From NCBI RefSeq assembly GCF_029193815.1, contig NZ_JARFVC010000029.1:1-50712 (forward strand): 50,712 nucleotides of DNA, written 5' to 3'. Each line of letters opens with the position of its first letter. The first letter of the stretch is position 1. Below, piece after piece: positions 1 through 7,067 of this stretch. This stretch comes from Cytobacillus sp. S13-E01. Its GTDB lineage: Bacteria > Bacillota > Bacilli > Bacillales > Bacillaceae_L. The notes under the pieces were generated by a model. It was not told where the DNA came from. It worked only from the letters and a program-made list of their open reading frames with translations, and did no database searches. The translations under genes and the position numbers were made by a program.

Positions 1-333
1 CAGCATTTGGTCATTAAAAAATGTTATGGAAAAAGCGCAAATGCCGTTTACAATCAAATTTACATAGCTATGATCACCTTTTGTCTAACTTTATTGATGA
101 AGAAAAAAGTAAGTTATCAAGGAACCCTCCTTGATATGCTTGAGTTTTTAGGTGAATATTGGTCGAAATGCTTCTTCAATTTTGTAAAAGCACTTTTTGA
201 AAGGCCTGATCGATCATCAGATGGTCGAAGGCGACTAAACCATGAACAGGTTTTCACTGAAACCCTAGCACAGTTTGAAAAAGGAGATGTTCAGCATTTA
301 GATGAATTAACATATGACCCTGTTTATTTGTAA
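1..333 (+). mobile_element. IS4-family transposase, C-terminal fragment cut by the window edge
   Basis: The reading frame is open from base 1 and ends at TAA 331-333. The visible part resembles the C-terminal end of IS4-type DDE transposases from Bacillus: a stretch reading IKKCYGKSANAVYNQIYIAM, then a basic GRRR segment and an ending HLDELTYDP. In the family this part lies at or after the last catalytic region, so activity cannot be judged here. No start codon need lie in the window, because the gene continues to the left. No clear terminal inverted repeat was found downstream. The assignment rests on remembered family signatures and is fairly secure at family level only. Confidence 0.75.
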
Positions 334-588
334 AATTATGGATAAGGACTACCTTCAAATAGGACCCCTTACCCTTTTTTCTCAATTAACCTAAAAGTAA
401 AAATACAGAATATTCTGTTATGTCATATTTTGGAATGATATTCAAAAATATACCTTTTTTACACTCTTGACTTTTTCATAATTTTTTTATGCAACGCTAG
501 TGTAAATTCCTAAACAATAAGAAAAGCACAGGACGTTGGATTATTTACACAATCTAAAAGAGCGACCTTCTTATGAAGTCATATATCT
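334..588. other. Intergenic region with a repeat fragment
   Basis: No gene is seen. A weak hairpin (AAGG near 344 with CCTTA near 366, then a T-run at 373-380) may end the transposase transcript. Bases 519-541 carry a short piece (AAGAAAAGCACAGGACGTTGG) resembling one end of the GCGCAGGG hairpin element found complete elsewhere in the window. The preceding bases, AATTCCTAAACAA, also match the flank of that element at 45296-45330 in reverse. Confidence 0.4.
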
Positions 589-888
589 TTACTGTTCAGC
601 AAGCTTTAATGCGGTTTCTGTGATTTTTAAGTCTGTTTTTAATTGTTCTCCAAGATCACTGGGATGATAGATTCCCTTTTCAATCATGTAATTTGAGATG
701 CTTTCATGTGTTTCAACAGCTATTCTTAATTGTTCTCGCAATGCGGTCCTAACCTCTGGGGTAGCACTTTCGGTAATTGCAAAAGCGATATTACGAATCG
801 AAGCTTTTGTTGATATTAGAAAATCTGTGGCAATTACCGTATCTGTCATCCCCCCCATTCCCATTAAATTTTTGAGAAAACTATTCAT
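589..888 (-). CDS. CotF-family spore coat protein (YraD/YraF-like)
   Basis: A 99-residue helical protein. It contains the pattern DTVIATDFLISTKASIRNIA followed by TESATPEVRTALREQL, typical of the coat F (CotF) domain, a ferritin-like helical bundle in Bacillus coat proteins. B. subtilis has related genes (yraD, yraF) beside adhB, the same neighbourhood as here. The ATG overlaps the TAA of the upstream 67-residue gene by one base (TAATG), so the two are probably one transcript with coupled translation; GGGAGC lies before the start. It is paralogous to the gene at 1720-2082, which faces the other way. A role in the spore coat is inferred from the family. Confidence 0.8.
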   Translation of the reverse strand: MNSFLKNLMGMGGMTDTVIATDFLISTKASIRNIAFAITESATPEVRTALREQLRIAVETHESISNYMIEKGIYHPSDLGEQLKTDLKITETALKLAEQ

Positions 889-1091
889 TATTTATTGCTC
901 CCATCTGTTATGAATTCCTGTAAGCGCTGTACAAATTTAGCCCCTGACTTCACATCATTTGTAAGAATCGATTTGAGTACTGGATCTTGTACTAACCCAC
1001 TCATGGCAACTGATTTTGTTAAGCATAAATTTTTAAAGACTAATAGTTCATGAACCTCTAGAGTCTCATGTAAACCCATATATTTTGTCAT
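888..1091 (-). CDS. Small spore coat-like protein (YraG/YraE-like)
   Basis: A 67-residue protein beginning MTKYMGLHETLEVHELLVFK. The HETLEVHELL-F-K--CLTKS pattern is shared with the 68-residue protein at 1495-1701 (HETMDTHEMINFKTVCLMKS), so the two are paralogues of the short YraG/YraE coat-associated family of B. subtilis. AAGGGGGC precedes the ATG. It is the first gene of a two-gene unit with the CotF-like gene downstream. The family is seen with CotF-domain partners and is probably made in the mother cell. No sigma-E or sigma-K promoter could be assigned with confidence. Confidence 0.75.
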   Translation of the reverse strand: MTKYMGLHETLEVHELLVFKNLCLTKSVAMSGLVQDPVLKSILTNDVKSGAKFVQRLQEFITDGSNK

Positions 1092-1125
1092 AAAAAAAGC
1101 CCCCTTCTTGTTTAAAAGATAAGAA

Positions 1126-1349
1126 AGTATAAAAGTTTGTACCTAGTTTTAGTGTCTAGCTCCGGGCCCCCTGCGCTTTTGCTCAAAGATAAGAAAGTAT
1201 AAAAGTTTGTACCTTGTTTTAGTGTCTAGCTCCGGGCGCCACCCGGCTCTATGGTATAAGCCAATCCCTTCCCGAAGGCAAAAAACGCCTTCAGTCAGGG
1301 CTCGTCTTATGCTTGTCGCCGAAAGGCGGGCGCCCTGTGCTTTTCTTAT
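1126..1349. repeat. GCGCAGGG/GGAGCTAGACAC hairpin element, one truncated and one full copy in tandem
   Basis: Bases 1126-1184 hold a shortened copy in which the left arm (AGTGTCTAGCTCCGGGC) runs straight into CCCTGCGCTTTT. Bases 1186-1349 hold a full copy: GTGTCTAGCTCCGGGCGCC at 1222-1240, then nested inverted repeats (GGTATAAGCC with a counterpart near GGCTCGTCTTATGC; CCGAAGGC with GCCTTC around AAAAAA), closing with GGGCGCCCTGTGCTTTTCTTA. As RNA the full copy would fold into a long imperfect hairpin. It is almost identical to the element at 46982-47140, which is in the opposite orientation. It separates the two divergent coat gene pairs. Confidence 0.85.
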
Positions 1350-1494
1350 GTATAATTACATTTTGCTCAAATACAGCGATAATAAAATATGGTAGTTATT
1401 GGAAGTCAAGTCAACCTAGAGATTTTCGTATAAAGAAAAATAAAAAAGACAAATTAACGGTAAACTACTTTTAAAACATTGGGGAGGTACTGCT

Positions 1495-1701
1495 ATGGAC
1501 CATTCCGGCCTAGGCTACCATGAAACAATGGATACACACGAGATGATCAACTTTAAAACAGTTTGTTTAATGAAATCTAAAATGATGCAAGGTATTTGTT
1601 TCGATAATGATCTTAAAGCATTAATGCAAAAAGACGTACAACAATCCGTTAAAGCAATAAAAGAGTTGAAGGAGCTTTATGCAAAGGCCCGCACACATTA
1701 A
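1495..1701 (+). CDS. Small spore coat-like protein (YraG/YraE-like)
   Basis: A 68-residue protein starting MDHSGLGYHETMDTHEMINF, a paralogue of the minus-strand protein at 888-1091. A good ribosome site (GGGGAGG) lies about seven bases before the ATG. It is followed after 18 bases by the CotF-like gene and then by the adhB-like gene, all on one strand, so the three probably form one operon. In B. subtilis the yraG-yraF-adhB-yraE-yraD neighbourhood has the same composition. The exact function is unknown; association with the coat or outer spore layers is inferred from relatives. Confidence 0.78.
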   Translation: MDHSGLGYHETMDTHEMINFKTVCLMKSKMMQGICFDNDLKALMQKDVQQSVKAIKELKELYAKARTH

Positions 1702-1719
1702 ACAAGAGGTGAGATTCAT

Positions 1720-2082
1720 ATGAATCAGGATTACTTGGACCCGAAATACGCAGAAGGTATGCCAAAGATGGCAGATTCCGCTTTTGCGCTAGATTTTTTA
1801 TTATCAATTAAAACTGGAATACGATATTATGCAGTTGCATTAACAGAAACGGCAAGTCCAGAGTTAAGAAATGCGCTCTATCAACAAATGGATGATGCGA
1901 TTGAATTACATGGTGAAGCCTCAGAATTAATGCTTAATAAGGGCTGGCTTTATCCAAATGATGTTGAAAAGCAGATTGAACTAGATCTAAAATCTGCTGA
2001 CATGGCATTAAGTATTGCAGAAATGGAGCTTTTTCCTAATGATACAGACCGACGCGGAACGTTTGCTACCCCGAATAAATAG
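1720..2082 (+). CDS. CotF-family spore coat protein (YraF-like)
   Basis: A 120-residue protein with the coat F helical signature (ADSAFALDFLLSIKTGIRYY, then TETASPELRNALYQQMDDAI). It aligns by eye along its length with the 99-residue protein at 589-888 and has an extra N-terminal stretch and a C-terminal tail. AAGAGGTGAG precedes the ATG. The dehydrogenase gene starts 22 bases downstream. Coat placement is a family inference, and nothing in the sequence shows an enzymatic residue set. Confidence 0.82.
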   Translation: MNQDYLDPKYAEGMPKMADSAFALDFLLSIKTGIRYYAVALTETASPELRNALYQQMDDAIELHGEASELMLNKGWLYPNDVEKQIELDLKSADMALSIAEMELFPNDTDRRGTFATPNK

Positions 2083-2104
2083 ATTTTAGGAGGAAAACAC
2101 ATTA

Positions 2105-3244
2105 ATGAAAGCAGTTACCTATCAGGGCATAAAAGATGTCGCAGTTAAAGAAGTTCAAGATCCTAAAATTGAAAAAGCGGACGATATTGTCATAAAAGTA
2201 ACTAGTTCAGCTATATGTGGCTCAGATTTACATTTGATACATGGAATGATTCCAAATACATATGAAAATTATATAATTGGACATGAACCGATGGGAATTG
2301 TTGAGGAGGTTGGACCAGAGGTTACAAAGCTAAAAAAAGGAGATCGTGTTATCGTTCCATTTAACGTGAGTTGCGGCGAATGTTGGTATTGTAAAACAGA
2401 TCTAACCAGCCAATGTGACAACGCAAATCCCCACGGAGATATGGGAGGTTTTTTTGGATACTCAGAAACTAATGGCGGATACCCTGGGGGCCAAGCTGAA
2501 TATATGCGGGTTCCCTATGCAAACTTCACTCCTTTTAAACTTCCTGATGACTGCGAAGTAGAAGATGAGAAGTTAGTTTTAATCGCTGATGTGATGGCAA
2601 CTGCCTACTGGTCGGTTGATAATGCTGGCGTTAAAAACGGAGATACAGTTATCATTCTTGGCTGTGGTCCTGTCGGGCTTCTCGCACAAAAGTTCGCATG
2701 GCTTAAAGGTGCTAAAAGAGTGATAGCAGTGGATTATGTTGATTACAGACTTCAGCATGCAAAAAAGACAAATAATGTTGAAATAGTAAATTTTGAACAA
2801 GAAGAAAACATTGGAAATCATCTAAAGGAAATTACACATGGAGGTGCAGATGTTGTCATTGATTGTGTCGGTATGGATGGCAAAATGACCCCACTTGAGT
2901 TTCTTGCAACAGGCTTAAAACTCCAAGGGGGCGCAATGAGTGCTATTGTTATGGCCACTCAAGCTGTACGTAAAGGTGGTACCATCCAAATAACAGGAGT
3001 ATATGGGATGAGATATAATGCTTTCCCGCTCGGAGATATCTTTCAGCGTAATGTAAACATCAGAACAGGACAAGCCCCTGTCATTCCCTATATGCCTTAC
3101 CTTTATAATTTAATTACAGAAGGAAAAGTTGATCCAGGTGATATTATTACCCATGTTATTCCTTTAGATCAGGCTAAACACGGATACGAAGTTTTTGATA
3201 CAAAAACAGATAATTGTATTAAAGTTGTACTGAAGCCGCATTAA
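2105..3244 (+). CDS. adhB: Zinc-dependent alcohol dehydrogenase, AdhB/formaldehyde-dehydrogenase-like
   Basis: A 379-residue medium-chain dehydrogenase. The catalytic zinc ligands are visible as Cys38 (AICGSDLH) and His60-Glu61 (GHEPMG). The structural zinc cysteines are Cys90, 93, 96 and 104 (SCGECWYC then SQC). The nucleotide fold carries GCGPVG at 186-191, then an acidic residue in VIAVDYVD, suggesting NAD. Length and the long central insertion fit glutathione-independent formaldehyde dehydrogenase-type proteins, as for B. subtilis AdhB. AGGAGG lies 10 bases before the ATG. Its position behind two coat genes recalls the yra cluster and suggests expression linked to sporulation. The true substrate is unknown; an alcohol or aldehyde is likely. 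Confidence 0.88.
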   Translation: MKAVTYQGIKDVAVKEVQDPKIEKADDIVIKVTSSAICGSDLHLIHGMIPNTYENYIIGHEPMGIVEEVGPEVTKLKKGDRVIVPFNVSCGECWYCKTDLTSQCDNANPHGDMGGFFGYSETNGGYPGGQAEYMRVPYANFTPFKLPDDCEVEDEKLVLIADVMATAYWSVDNAGVKNGDTVIILGCGPVGLLAQKFAWLKGAKRVIAVDYVDYRLQHAKKTNNVEIVNFEQEENIGNHLKEITHGGADVVIDCVGMDGKMTPLEFLATGLKLQGGAMSAIVMATQAVRKGGTIQITGVYGMRYNAFPLGDIFQRNVNIRTGQAPVIPYMPYLYNLITEGKVDPGDIITHVIPLDQAKHGYEVFDTKTDNCIKVVLKPH

Positions 3245-3271
3245 CTTGTGAAACATTGTAAGACCAGACTT

Positions 3272-3326
3272 AAGCAAGGGCTGAGAAACTAGGGTTTGCG
3301 GATTTCGGCATGATTACCTTGCTTTT
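3272..3326 (+). terminator. Possible terminator after adhB
   Basis: AAGCAAGG (3272-3279) can pair with CCTTGCTTTT (3317-3326), but the loop is long. It is the only hairpin candidate between adhB and the next promoter. Confidence 0.35.
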
Positions 3327-3421
3327 CTCCACATATAAGTTTGATCAACTTCCCTACTTATTAGTCGCAGCCATAATTATATCGCCTATTTCCAAATAAT
3401 TTACTAAAATAAGCATTTTAC

Positions 3422-3449
3422 TTGAAAACAGTGACAATAGATGTATAAT
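3422..3449 (+). promoter_or_regulatory. Promoter for the guanidine riboswitch transcript
   Basis: TTGAAA at 3422-3427 and TATAAT at 3444-3449 are 16 bases apart. They sit about 25 bases before the first conserved riboswitch base, which fits a sigma-A promoter. Confidence 0.65.
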
Positions 3450-3472
3450 AGTTGTAATTGTATATTTATGTT

Positions 3473-3560
3473 TTCTAGGGTTCCGCAAATATTTGGTCTG
3501 GTCCGAGAGAAAACACACAGTAACACTGTGCCACGGAAGGATAAAAGCCTGGGAGATTTT
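3473..3560 (+). promoter_or_regulatory. Guanidine-I (ykkC) riboswitch aptamer
   Basis: The conserved landmarks are present in order: CTAGGGTTCCG (3475-3485), GGTCTGGTCCGAGAGAAAAC (3495-3514), an ACACNNNGTGCCACGG segment, then AAGGATAAAAGCCTGGGAGA (3537-3556). These match the guanidine-I class, which senses guanidinium and is known for controlling SMR exporters and carboxylases. Here it precedes the SMR pair at 3634-4290. Ligand binding would prevent formation of the terminator that follows and so turn on export. Confidence 0.95.
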
Positions 3561-3599
3561 CTGTTTTAACAGTTATCTTTCAAGGCTTTTTTATTTTTT
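3542..3599 (+). terminator. Riboswitch-controlled terminator
   Basis: AAAAGCCTGGGAGAT pairs with ATCTTTCAAGGCTTTT and is followed by a T-rich run (3589-3599). The 5' arm is also the last conserved part of the aptamer (AAAAGCC-GGGAGA), so aptamer folding and terminator formation exclude each other. Confidence 0.85.
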
Positions 3600-3633
3600 G
3601 AGTCACCCACTATTTTTAAAGGAGTGAACACTA

Positions 3634-3975
3634 ATGAACGGAAATTGGCTTAAAGTATTTTTAGCAGCCTTTTTTGAGGTATTTTGGGTTATAGGATTGA
3701 AACACTCAGAGACCATTTGGGCATGGAGTGGAACAGTTATTTCCATCGCTATTAGTTTTTACGTTTTAATTATGGCGGGACGCAAGCTGCCCGTCGGGAC
3801 TGTTTACGCAGTATTTGTTGGACTTGGTACCGCAGGAACAGTTATAGCGGAGATCGCTTTCTTTGGAGAACCATTTAAAATGGAGAAGGTTCTTTTGGTT
3901 GGCTTGTTATTAGTAGGTGTTGTTGGGTTGAAGTTAGTTACAAAGGATGATGAACCAGAAGGAGCTGAGTCTTAA
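3634..3975 (+). CDS. gdnC (ykkC): Guanidinium exporter subunit, small multidrug resistance family
   Basis: A 113-residue SMR protein with four predicted membrane helices. It has the family Glu in the first helix ([13 protein letters not shown]) and the [14 protein letters not shown] motif in helix 3. AAAGGAG lies before the ATG. It is the first gene behind a guanidine-I riboswitch and abuts a second SMR gene, the known arrangement of the heterodimeric ykkC-ykkD (gdnCD) pump that exchanges guanidinium for protons. The C-terminal acidic tail (DDEPEGAES) is typical of one partner of the pair. Confidence 0.92.
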   Translation: MNGNWLKVFLAAFFEVFWVIGLKHSETIWAWSGTVISIAISFYVLIMAGRKLPVGTVYAVFVGLGTAGTVIAEIAFFGEPFKMEKVLLVGLLLVGVVGLKLVTKDDEPEGAES

Positions 3976-4290
3976 GTGGCATGGGTTTCTTTAATCTTGG
4001 CAGGAATATGTGAGATGTTTGGTGTGACAATGATTAACAAGCTAAATAAAGACCGTAACCTTAAGTCGATGCTTTTTTTAATTTTAGGCTTTGGTGCAAG
4101 CTTTTTGTTCCTTGCGATCGCTATGAAAACTCTACCAATGGGAACAGCTTATGCGATATGGACAGGAATTGGTGCATCAGGAGGTGCAATAATAGGAATG
4201 CTTCTATATGGTGAGTCAAAGGATTGGAAAAGAATCGTTTTTATTGCTATTGTTTTAAGTGCCGCAATCGGTTTAAAGCTTGTCTCTTAA
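3976..4290 (+). CDS. gdnD (ykkD): Guanidinium exporter subunit, small multidrug resistance family
   Basis: A 104-residue SMR protein with four membrane helices. Glu13 lies in ILAGICEMFGVTMINK, and helix 3 carries MGTAYAIWTGIGASGG. It starts at GTG immediately after the TAA of the partner gene, so translation is coupled. Together the two proteins should form the heterodimeric guanidinium/H+ antiporter. Dual-topology partners normally insert in opposite orientations; the charge distribution was not analysed in detail. Confidence 0.92.
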   Translation: MAWVSLILAGICEMFGVTMINKLNKDRNLKSMLFLILGFGASFLFLAIAMKTLPMGTAYAIWTGIGASGGAIIGMLLYGESKDWKRIVFIAIVLSAAIGLKLVS

Positions 4291-4323
4291 TATAAAGACA
4301 TTTTAAAGGAGAAATATTTTAAA

Positions 4324-4674
4324 ATGAGCTCAACTAATTTTCAAAGAGAAGTTAAAAATAAATGGTATGTTGAATATGAAGAAATGCAGTTTCCTGCAGT
4401 TTTTACCGGAAAACCATCATTCGTTTTTATATGTTTTAGCCGGTGACATAGATTTGGACATAGTAAAACAAACATTAGCAAAACAGGTGTCGGCCACTTA
4501 ACCTCGAATGAAAGCGCCAGTGAGTTGTTTATGAAAGCAAATAAACGTTCAAAGGTCCTTGTTTATTCTGGGAAACCTATAAAAGAAGAAATTGTCGCAA
4601 ATCGTCCTTTTGTAATGAATTCGATGGATGAAATTCGTCAAGCTTATAGAGATTATCATGAAGGAAAATTTTGA
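4324..4674 (+). pseudogene. Decayed pirin-family gene
   Basis: A good ribosome site and ATG (AAAGGAG, then 4324) open a frame that stops after about 40 codons. A frame change near 4408 recovers PENHHSFLYVLAGDIDLDI, a pirin C-terminal cupin strand. A further shift near 4508 recovers NESASELFMKANKRSKVLVY and then GKPIKEEIVANRPFVMNSMD and AYRDYHEGKF, matching the characteristic pirin end (GEP-NEP---GPFVMNT-EEI--A--DY--G-F). The gene therefore has at least two frameshifts and internal loss. The first 25 codons are not recognised and may come from another gene. It sits directly behind the guanidinium exporter genes and may once have been a third cistron. Confidence 0.75.
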
Positions 4675-4734
4675 GCTGCTGCAAAATAATCGGTCAACGC
4701 CTTTTTATAGTCTTCAATCGTGACCCTAATCATT

Positions 4735-4791
4735 TGACAACTTATTCAAAAATCAATAGACTTGACCTGTAAAAGGTAGAAATAGCAACTA
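4735..4791 (+). promoter_or_regulatory. Putative promoter and operator of the MarR gene
   Basis: TTGACA lies at 4735-4740 with a poor -10. TAGCAACTA at 4783-4791 recurs in inverted form (TAGTTGCTA, 5248-5256) in front of the neighbouring oxidoreductase gene. A shared word before a MarR gene and its neighbour suggests the binding half-site of this regulator. Confidence 0.4.
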
Positions 4792-4810
4792 AATGTAGGT
4801 GACGACAATC

Positions 4811-5230
4811 ATGCTAAATGATTATATTGGTATTTTTATACACCAAACAGATTTACACATTACGAACTATGTTAAAAGTAAGTTAGCTCCCTTCAATCTC
4901 GCACCTGAACAAAATTTAGTGATGATGATCCTATGGGAGCAAGATGGACTAACACAAAATGATGTAGCTATAAAGTTGGCTAAGGATAAAACGAATATTG
5001 CTCGTATGTCTCATGTGCTTGAACAGAAAGGGTTTATTCGTCGAACCAATTGTCCAAAAGACAAACGTTCACAAAGATTATACCTTACAGAAGAAGGAAT
5101 GAAACTTAAAGACAGTGTTATCTGTATTGCCGAAGAGTTTAACAACATAGTTTGTAATGGGATCACCGCAAAAGAGCTTTCAGAAGTAAGAAAAATCCTG
5201 TCTAAAATGCGTGAAAATGTACAGATTTAA
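4811..5230 (+). CDS. MarR-family transcriptional regulator
   Basis: A protein of about 139 residues starting MLNDYIGIFIHQTDLHITNY. The winged helix-turn-helix is clear: LTQNDVAIKLAKDKTNIARM as the HTH, then GFIRR, a wing containing CPKDKRSQRLYLTEEG, and C-terminal dimerisation helices. The ATG at 4811 is preferred because TAGGTG lies about ten bases before it; an in-frame GTG at 4799 has no ribosome site. Cys residues in the wing (TNCPKDKR) could be redox-sensitive, but this is only a possibility. The gene probably controls itself and the flavoprotein gene 66 bases downstream, since both share the TAGCAACTA word. Confidence 0.88.
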   Translation: MLNDYIGIFIHQTDLHITNYVKSKLAPFNLAPEQNLVMMILWEQDGLTQNDVAIKLAKDKTNIARMSHVLEQKGFIRRTNCPKDKRSQRLYLTEEGMKLKDSVICIAEEFNNIVCNGITAKELSEVRKILSKMRENVQI

Positions 5231-5244
5231 GTACATTTTTTCAT

Positions 5245-5265
5245 CTATAGTTGCTATAACAACCT
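5245..5265 (+). promoter_or_regulatory. Putative MarR operator before the oxidoreductase gene
   Basis: TATAGTTGCTATAACAAC contains TAGTTGCTA, the reverse complement of the word in front of the marR gene, and a second overlapping GTTG/CAAC symmetry. The assignment is inferred from the shared word. Confidence 0.4.
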
Positions 5266-5296
5266 TTTGAATTTTACAAAAATAGGAGGAAGTAAG

Positions 5297-5860
5297 ATGT
5301 ATGATGTTTTAATTATTGGTGCTGGACCCGCTGGAGCTAGTGCAGGACTTTTCGCTGCAAAAGCAGGAAAAAAGGCAGTTATTATTGATAATGACAAAAG
5401 TATGACAAAAAGGGCATGGGTTGAAAATCACTACGGTGTAAACGAAATTACAGGACCTGAGCTTGTAGAAACAGGAAAACAACAAGCAAGAAAGTTTGGT
5501 GCAGAGATCATTGAAGCTGCGGTTGTGAACATCTCAAAATCAGAGACTGGCTTTAAAGTAGAAGCAGAAGCTGGTAGTTATGATGCAAGACATATCATCG
5601 TTGCAACAGGACTTGGACTTGACCTTGCAGAAAAAATAGGTCTAACCACAAAACCAGGTACAGAGCCACGTATTAAAACTGTTTTAGATGTGAATTACGA
5701 TGGAAAAACAAACATCGATGGTATTTGGGCAGCTGGAACAGTGGCCGGAGTAAGTGTACATACAATAATTACTGCTGGTCATGGTGCCCATGTTGCCATT
5801 AATGTAATTAGTGAGTTAAATGGCGAACGTTATGTTGACCATGATGTGCTTAAGTCCTAA
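5297..5860 (+). CDS. Small thioredoxin-reductase-like FAD/NAD(P) oxidoreductase
   Basis: A 187-residue protein. The N-terminus has the dinucleotide motif VLIIGAGPAGASAGLFAAKA (GxGxxG plus A) and ends its first beta-alpha-beta unit with an acidic IIDND. A second conserved FAD-binding segment, GIWAAGTVAGVSVHTIITAG, matches the GD/AAGD region near the C-terminus of thioredoxin reductase-like proteins. It lacks the central NADPH-binding domain and the CxxC disulfide, so it is about half the length of TrxB. AGGAGG before 5297 fixes this start over an upstream in-frame codon. Its partner MarR gene suggests induction by a small electrophile or oxidant. The substrate is unknown. Confidence 0.8.
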   Translation: MYDVLIIGAGPAGASAGLFAAKAGKKAVIIDNDKSMTKRAWVENHYGVNEITGPELVETGKQQARKFGAEIIEAAVVNISKSETGFKVEAEAGSYDARHIIVATGLGLDLAEKIGLTTKPGTEPRIKTVLDVNYDGKTNIDGIWAAGTVAGVSVHTIITAGHGAHVAINVISELNGERYVDHDVLKS

Positions 5861-5863
5861 GTT

Positions 5864-5903
5864 TAAAACGATGACAGTTTAATTGACTGTCATCGTTTTT
5901 TGT
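5864..5903 (+). terminator. Rho-independent terminator
   Basis: AAAACGATGACAGT pairs perfectly with ACTGTCATCGTTTT around a short loop and is followed by TTTTTTG. It closes the MarR-oxidoreductase unit. Confidence 0.92.
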
Positions 5904-6180
5904 ATATCCATCTCATATTCCCATAAATTCAAGATCATTATGTACCGCTACTTTCCTCAATTTGTCCTAATTGACGTTTCTCATGAAGCGCTACAAATGG
6001 GATCCATTGTTTTACACTTAATAATCCAAAGACCGGATACTGAAATGATAGACACCAGCGCTAGAATTTAAATTTAGATTTTCTGATGAAAATTGTAAAC
6101 ATATTTCCCTTATATGTAGATCTTTTTTACATTCACATTTGGGAACCAAGAACTAGTTAGGTGAATATCCTATTTATGCA
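5904..6180. other. Intergenic region, nothing recognised
   Basis: A 62-codon open frame crosses this stretch but has no ribosome site and no protein-like character. No repeat or structure was recognised. Confidence 0.4.
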
Positions 6181-6195
6181 AAGGAGGGATATTTT

Positions 6196-6513
6196 GTGTA
6201 CTACAATAACTATGGGTATCCAGATGTGAGAGATGTTAAAGGCGTTTGTACTAAATATATGAACTATTATGTGTTAGGGCAAATGCTTGATGGTTCACAA
6301 GTTGAAGGCATTATTACGAATTTTGATGATGATGGGGTAATTATGTTAGTACCAGAAGAAATTGAGGCAGAAATGACCGATGATCGATACGGTGGTTATG
6401 GAGGTTACGGTGGACATGGTGGGAGAAGAAGACACCGTCGTTTTCGTCGACGTCGTTACCCATACTCACAATTTGTATTTCCATTTATTTTACCTTTTCC
6501 GTTCTATTACTAA
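6196..6513 (+). CDS. Small basic Gly/Arg-rich protein, possible spore protein
   Basis: A 105-residue protein starting at GTG, with AAGGAGGG eight bases upstream. The first 60 residues contain YYVLGQMLDGSQVEGIITNF and DDDGVIMLVPEE, a short beta-strand pattern reminiscent of Sm-like or other small barrel folds. It is followed by a tyrosine/glycine repeat (YGGYGGYGG), an arginine/histidine cluster (GRRRHRRFRRRR) and a hydrophobic aromatic tail ending FPFYY. Low-complexity Gly-Tyr and Arg-rich tails are common in Bacillus coat and exosporium-related proteins, so a spore role is possible but unproven. It is monocistronic, with its own terminator downstream. Confidence 0.75.
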   Translation: MYYNNYGYPDVRDVKGVCTKYMNYYVLGQMLDGSQVEGIITNFDDDGVIMLVPEEIEAEMTDDRYGGYGGYGGHGGRRRHRRFRRRRYPYSQFVFPFILPFPFYY

Positions 6514-6542
6514 TAATAGCTAGTTTGATGACTAGTGGATAA

Positions 6543-6578
6543 GATGAGCCGCGGATTATGACAGCTCATCTTTTTTGA
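6543..6578 (+). terminator. Rho-independent terminator
   Basis: GATGAGC pairs with GCTCATC across a 15-base loop and is followed by TTTTTTG. It ends the gene at 6196-6513 and may also serve the opposing gene at 6579. Confidence 0.75.
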
Positions 6579-7067
6579 TTAAGATTTAAACTTTATTATA
6601 TTAAAAAATATAATTTGGAGTGTTTGCGTGACGAAATAAATTGGAATGGACCAATACATTAAATATCCCTTTTCAAAATGAAATAATCCTATCTTCACAC
6701 CAATCCATTCCATGATAAAGGCAAAACATGACCATGCCAAAATATAGAACAGGTTACTGATTCCGCTTATATTAAACTTTACATAAAGATACATGAAAAA
6801 ATAACTAAAAGGACCATACATAATATAGCTTAAAAAATCAATTGCTTGGTAGGCTGAACTATCATTCACATCATAAAAATCCCAAGGCTGGATGCTAATC
6901 GTATGGTCGAAGAAATTTCCAATTAACACACCAATTATAAAATAGGCTATTCCCTCCAATAAGGGGAAAATCTTTGGCAACATCAAGATTAATGCACATA
7001 AGGTAATAAAACTAATAATGACAAACCATTCATTCCAATCAAACACCTGTTCATAAACTATTATCAT
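6579..7067 (-). CDS. Multi-pass membrane protein of unknown function
   Basis: A 162-residue hydrophobic protein with about five membrane helices. A conserved-looking loop PWDFYDVNDSSAYQAIDFLS sits between helices, and a MEWIGVKIGLFHFEKGY stretch lies near the end. The layout resembles small CBO0543-type Bacillus/Clostridium membrane proteins, and it has general similarities to the protein at 49835-50413 (WSY/Y-IP pattern, MYW-IP). GGGAGAG precedes the ATG. It overlaps the upstream gene (7051-7539) by 17 bases, so the two are translated as a pair. No function can be given. Confidence 0.65.
   Translation of the reverse strand: MIIVYEQVFDWNEWFVIISFITLCALILMLPKIFPLLEGIAYFIIGVLIGNFFDHTISIQPWDFYDVNDSSAYQAIDFLSYIMYGPFSYFFMYLYVKFNISGISNLFYILAWSCFAFIMEWIGVKIGLFHFEKGYLMYWSIPIYFVTQTLQIIFFNIIKFKS

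Noticed and set aside
1-333. A complete IS element at the left edge
   Set aside because: Only the transposase end is in the window and no terminal inverted repeat was found.
5883-6071. 62-codon frame after the oxidoreductase terminator
   Set aside because: It starts inside the terminator, and its composition is not protein-like.
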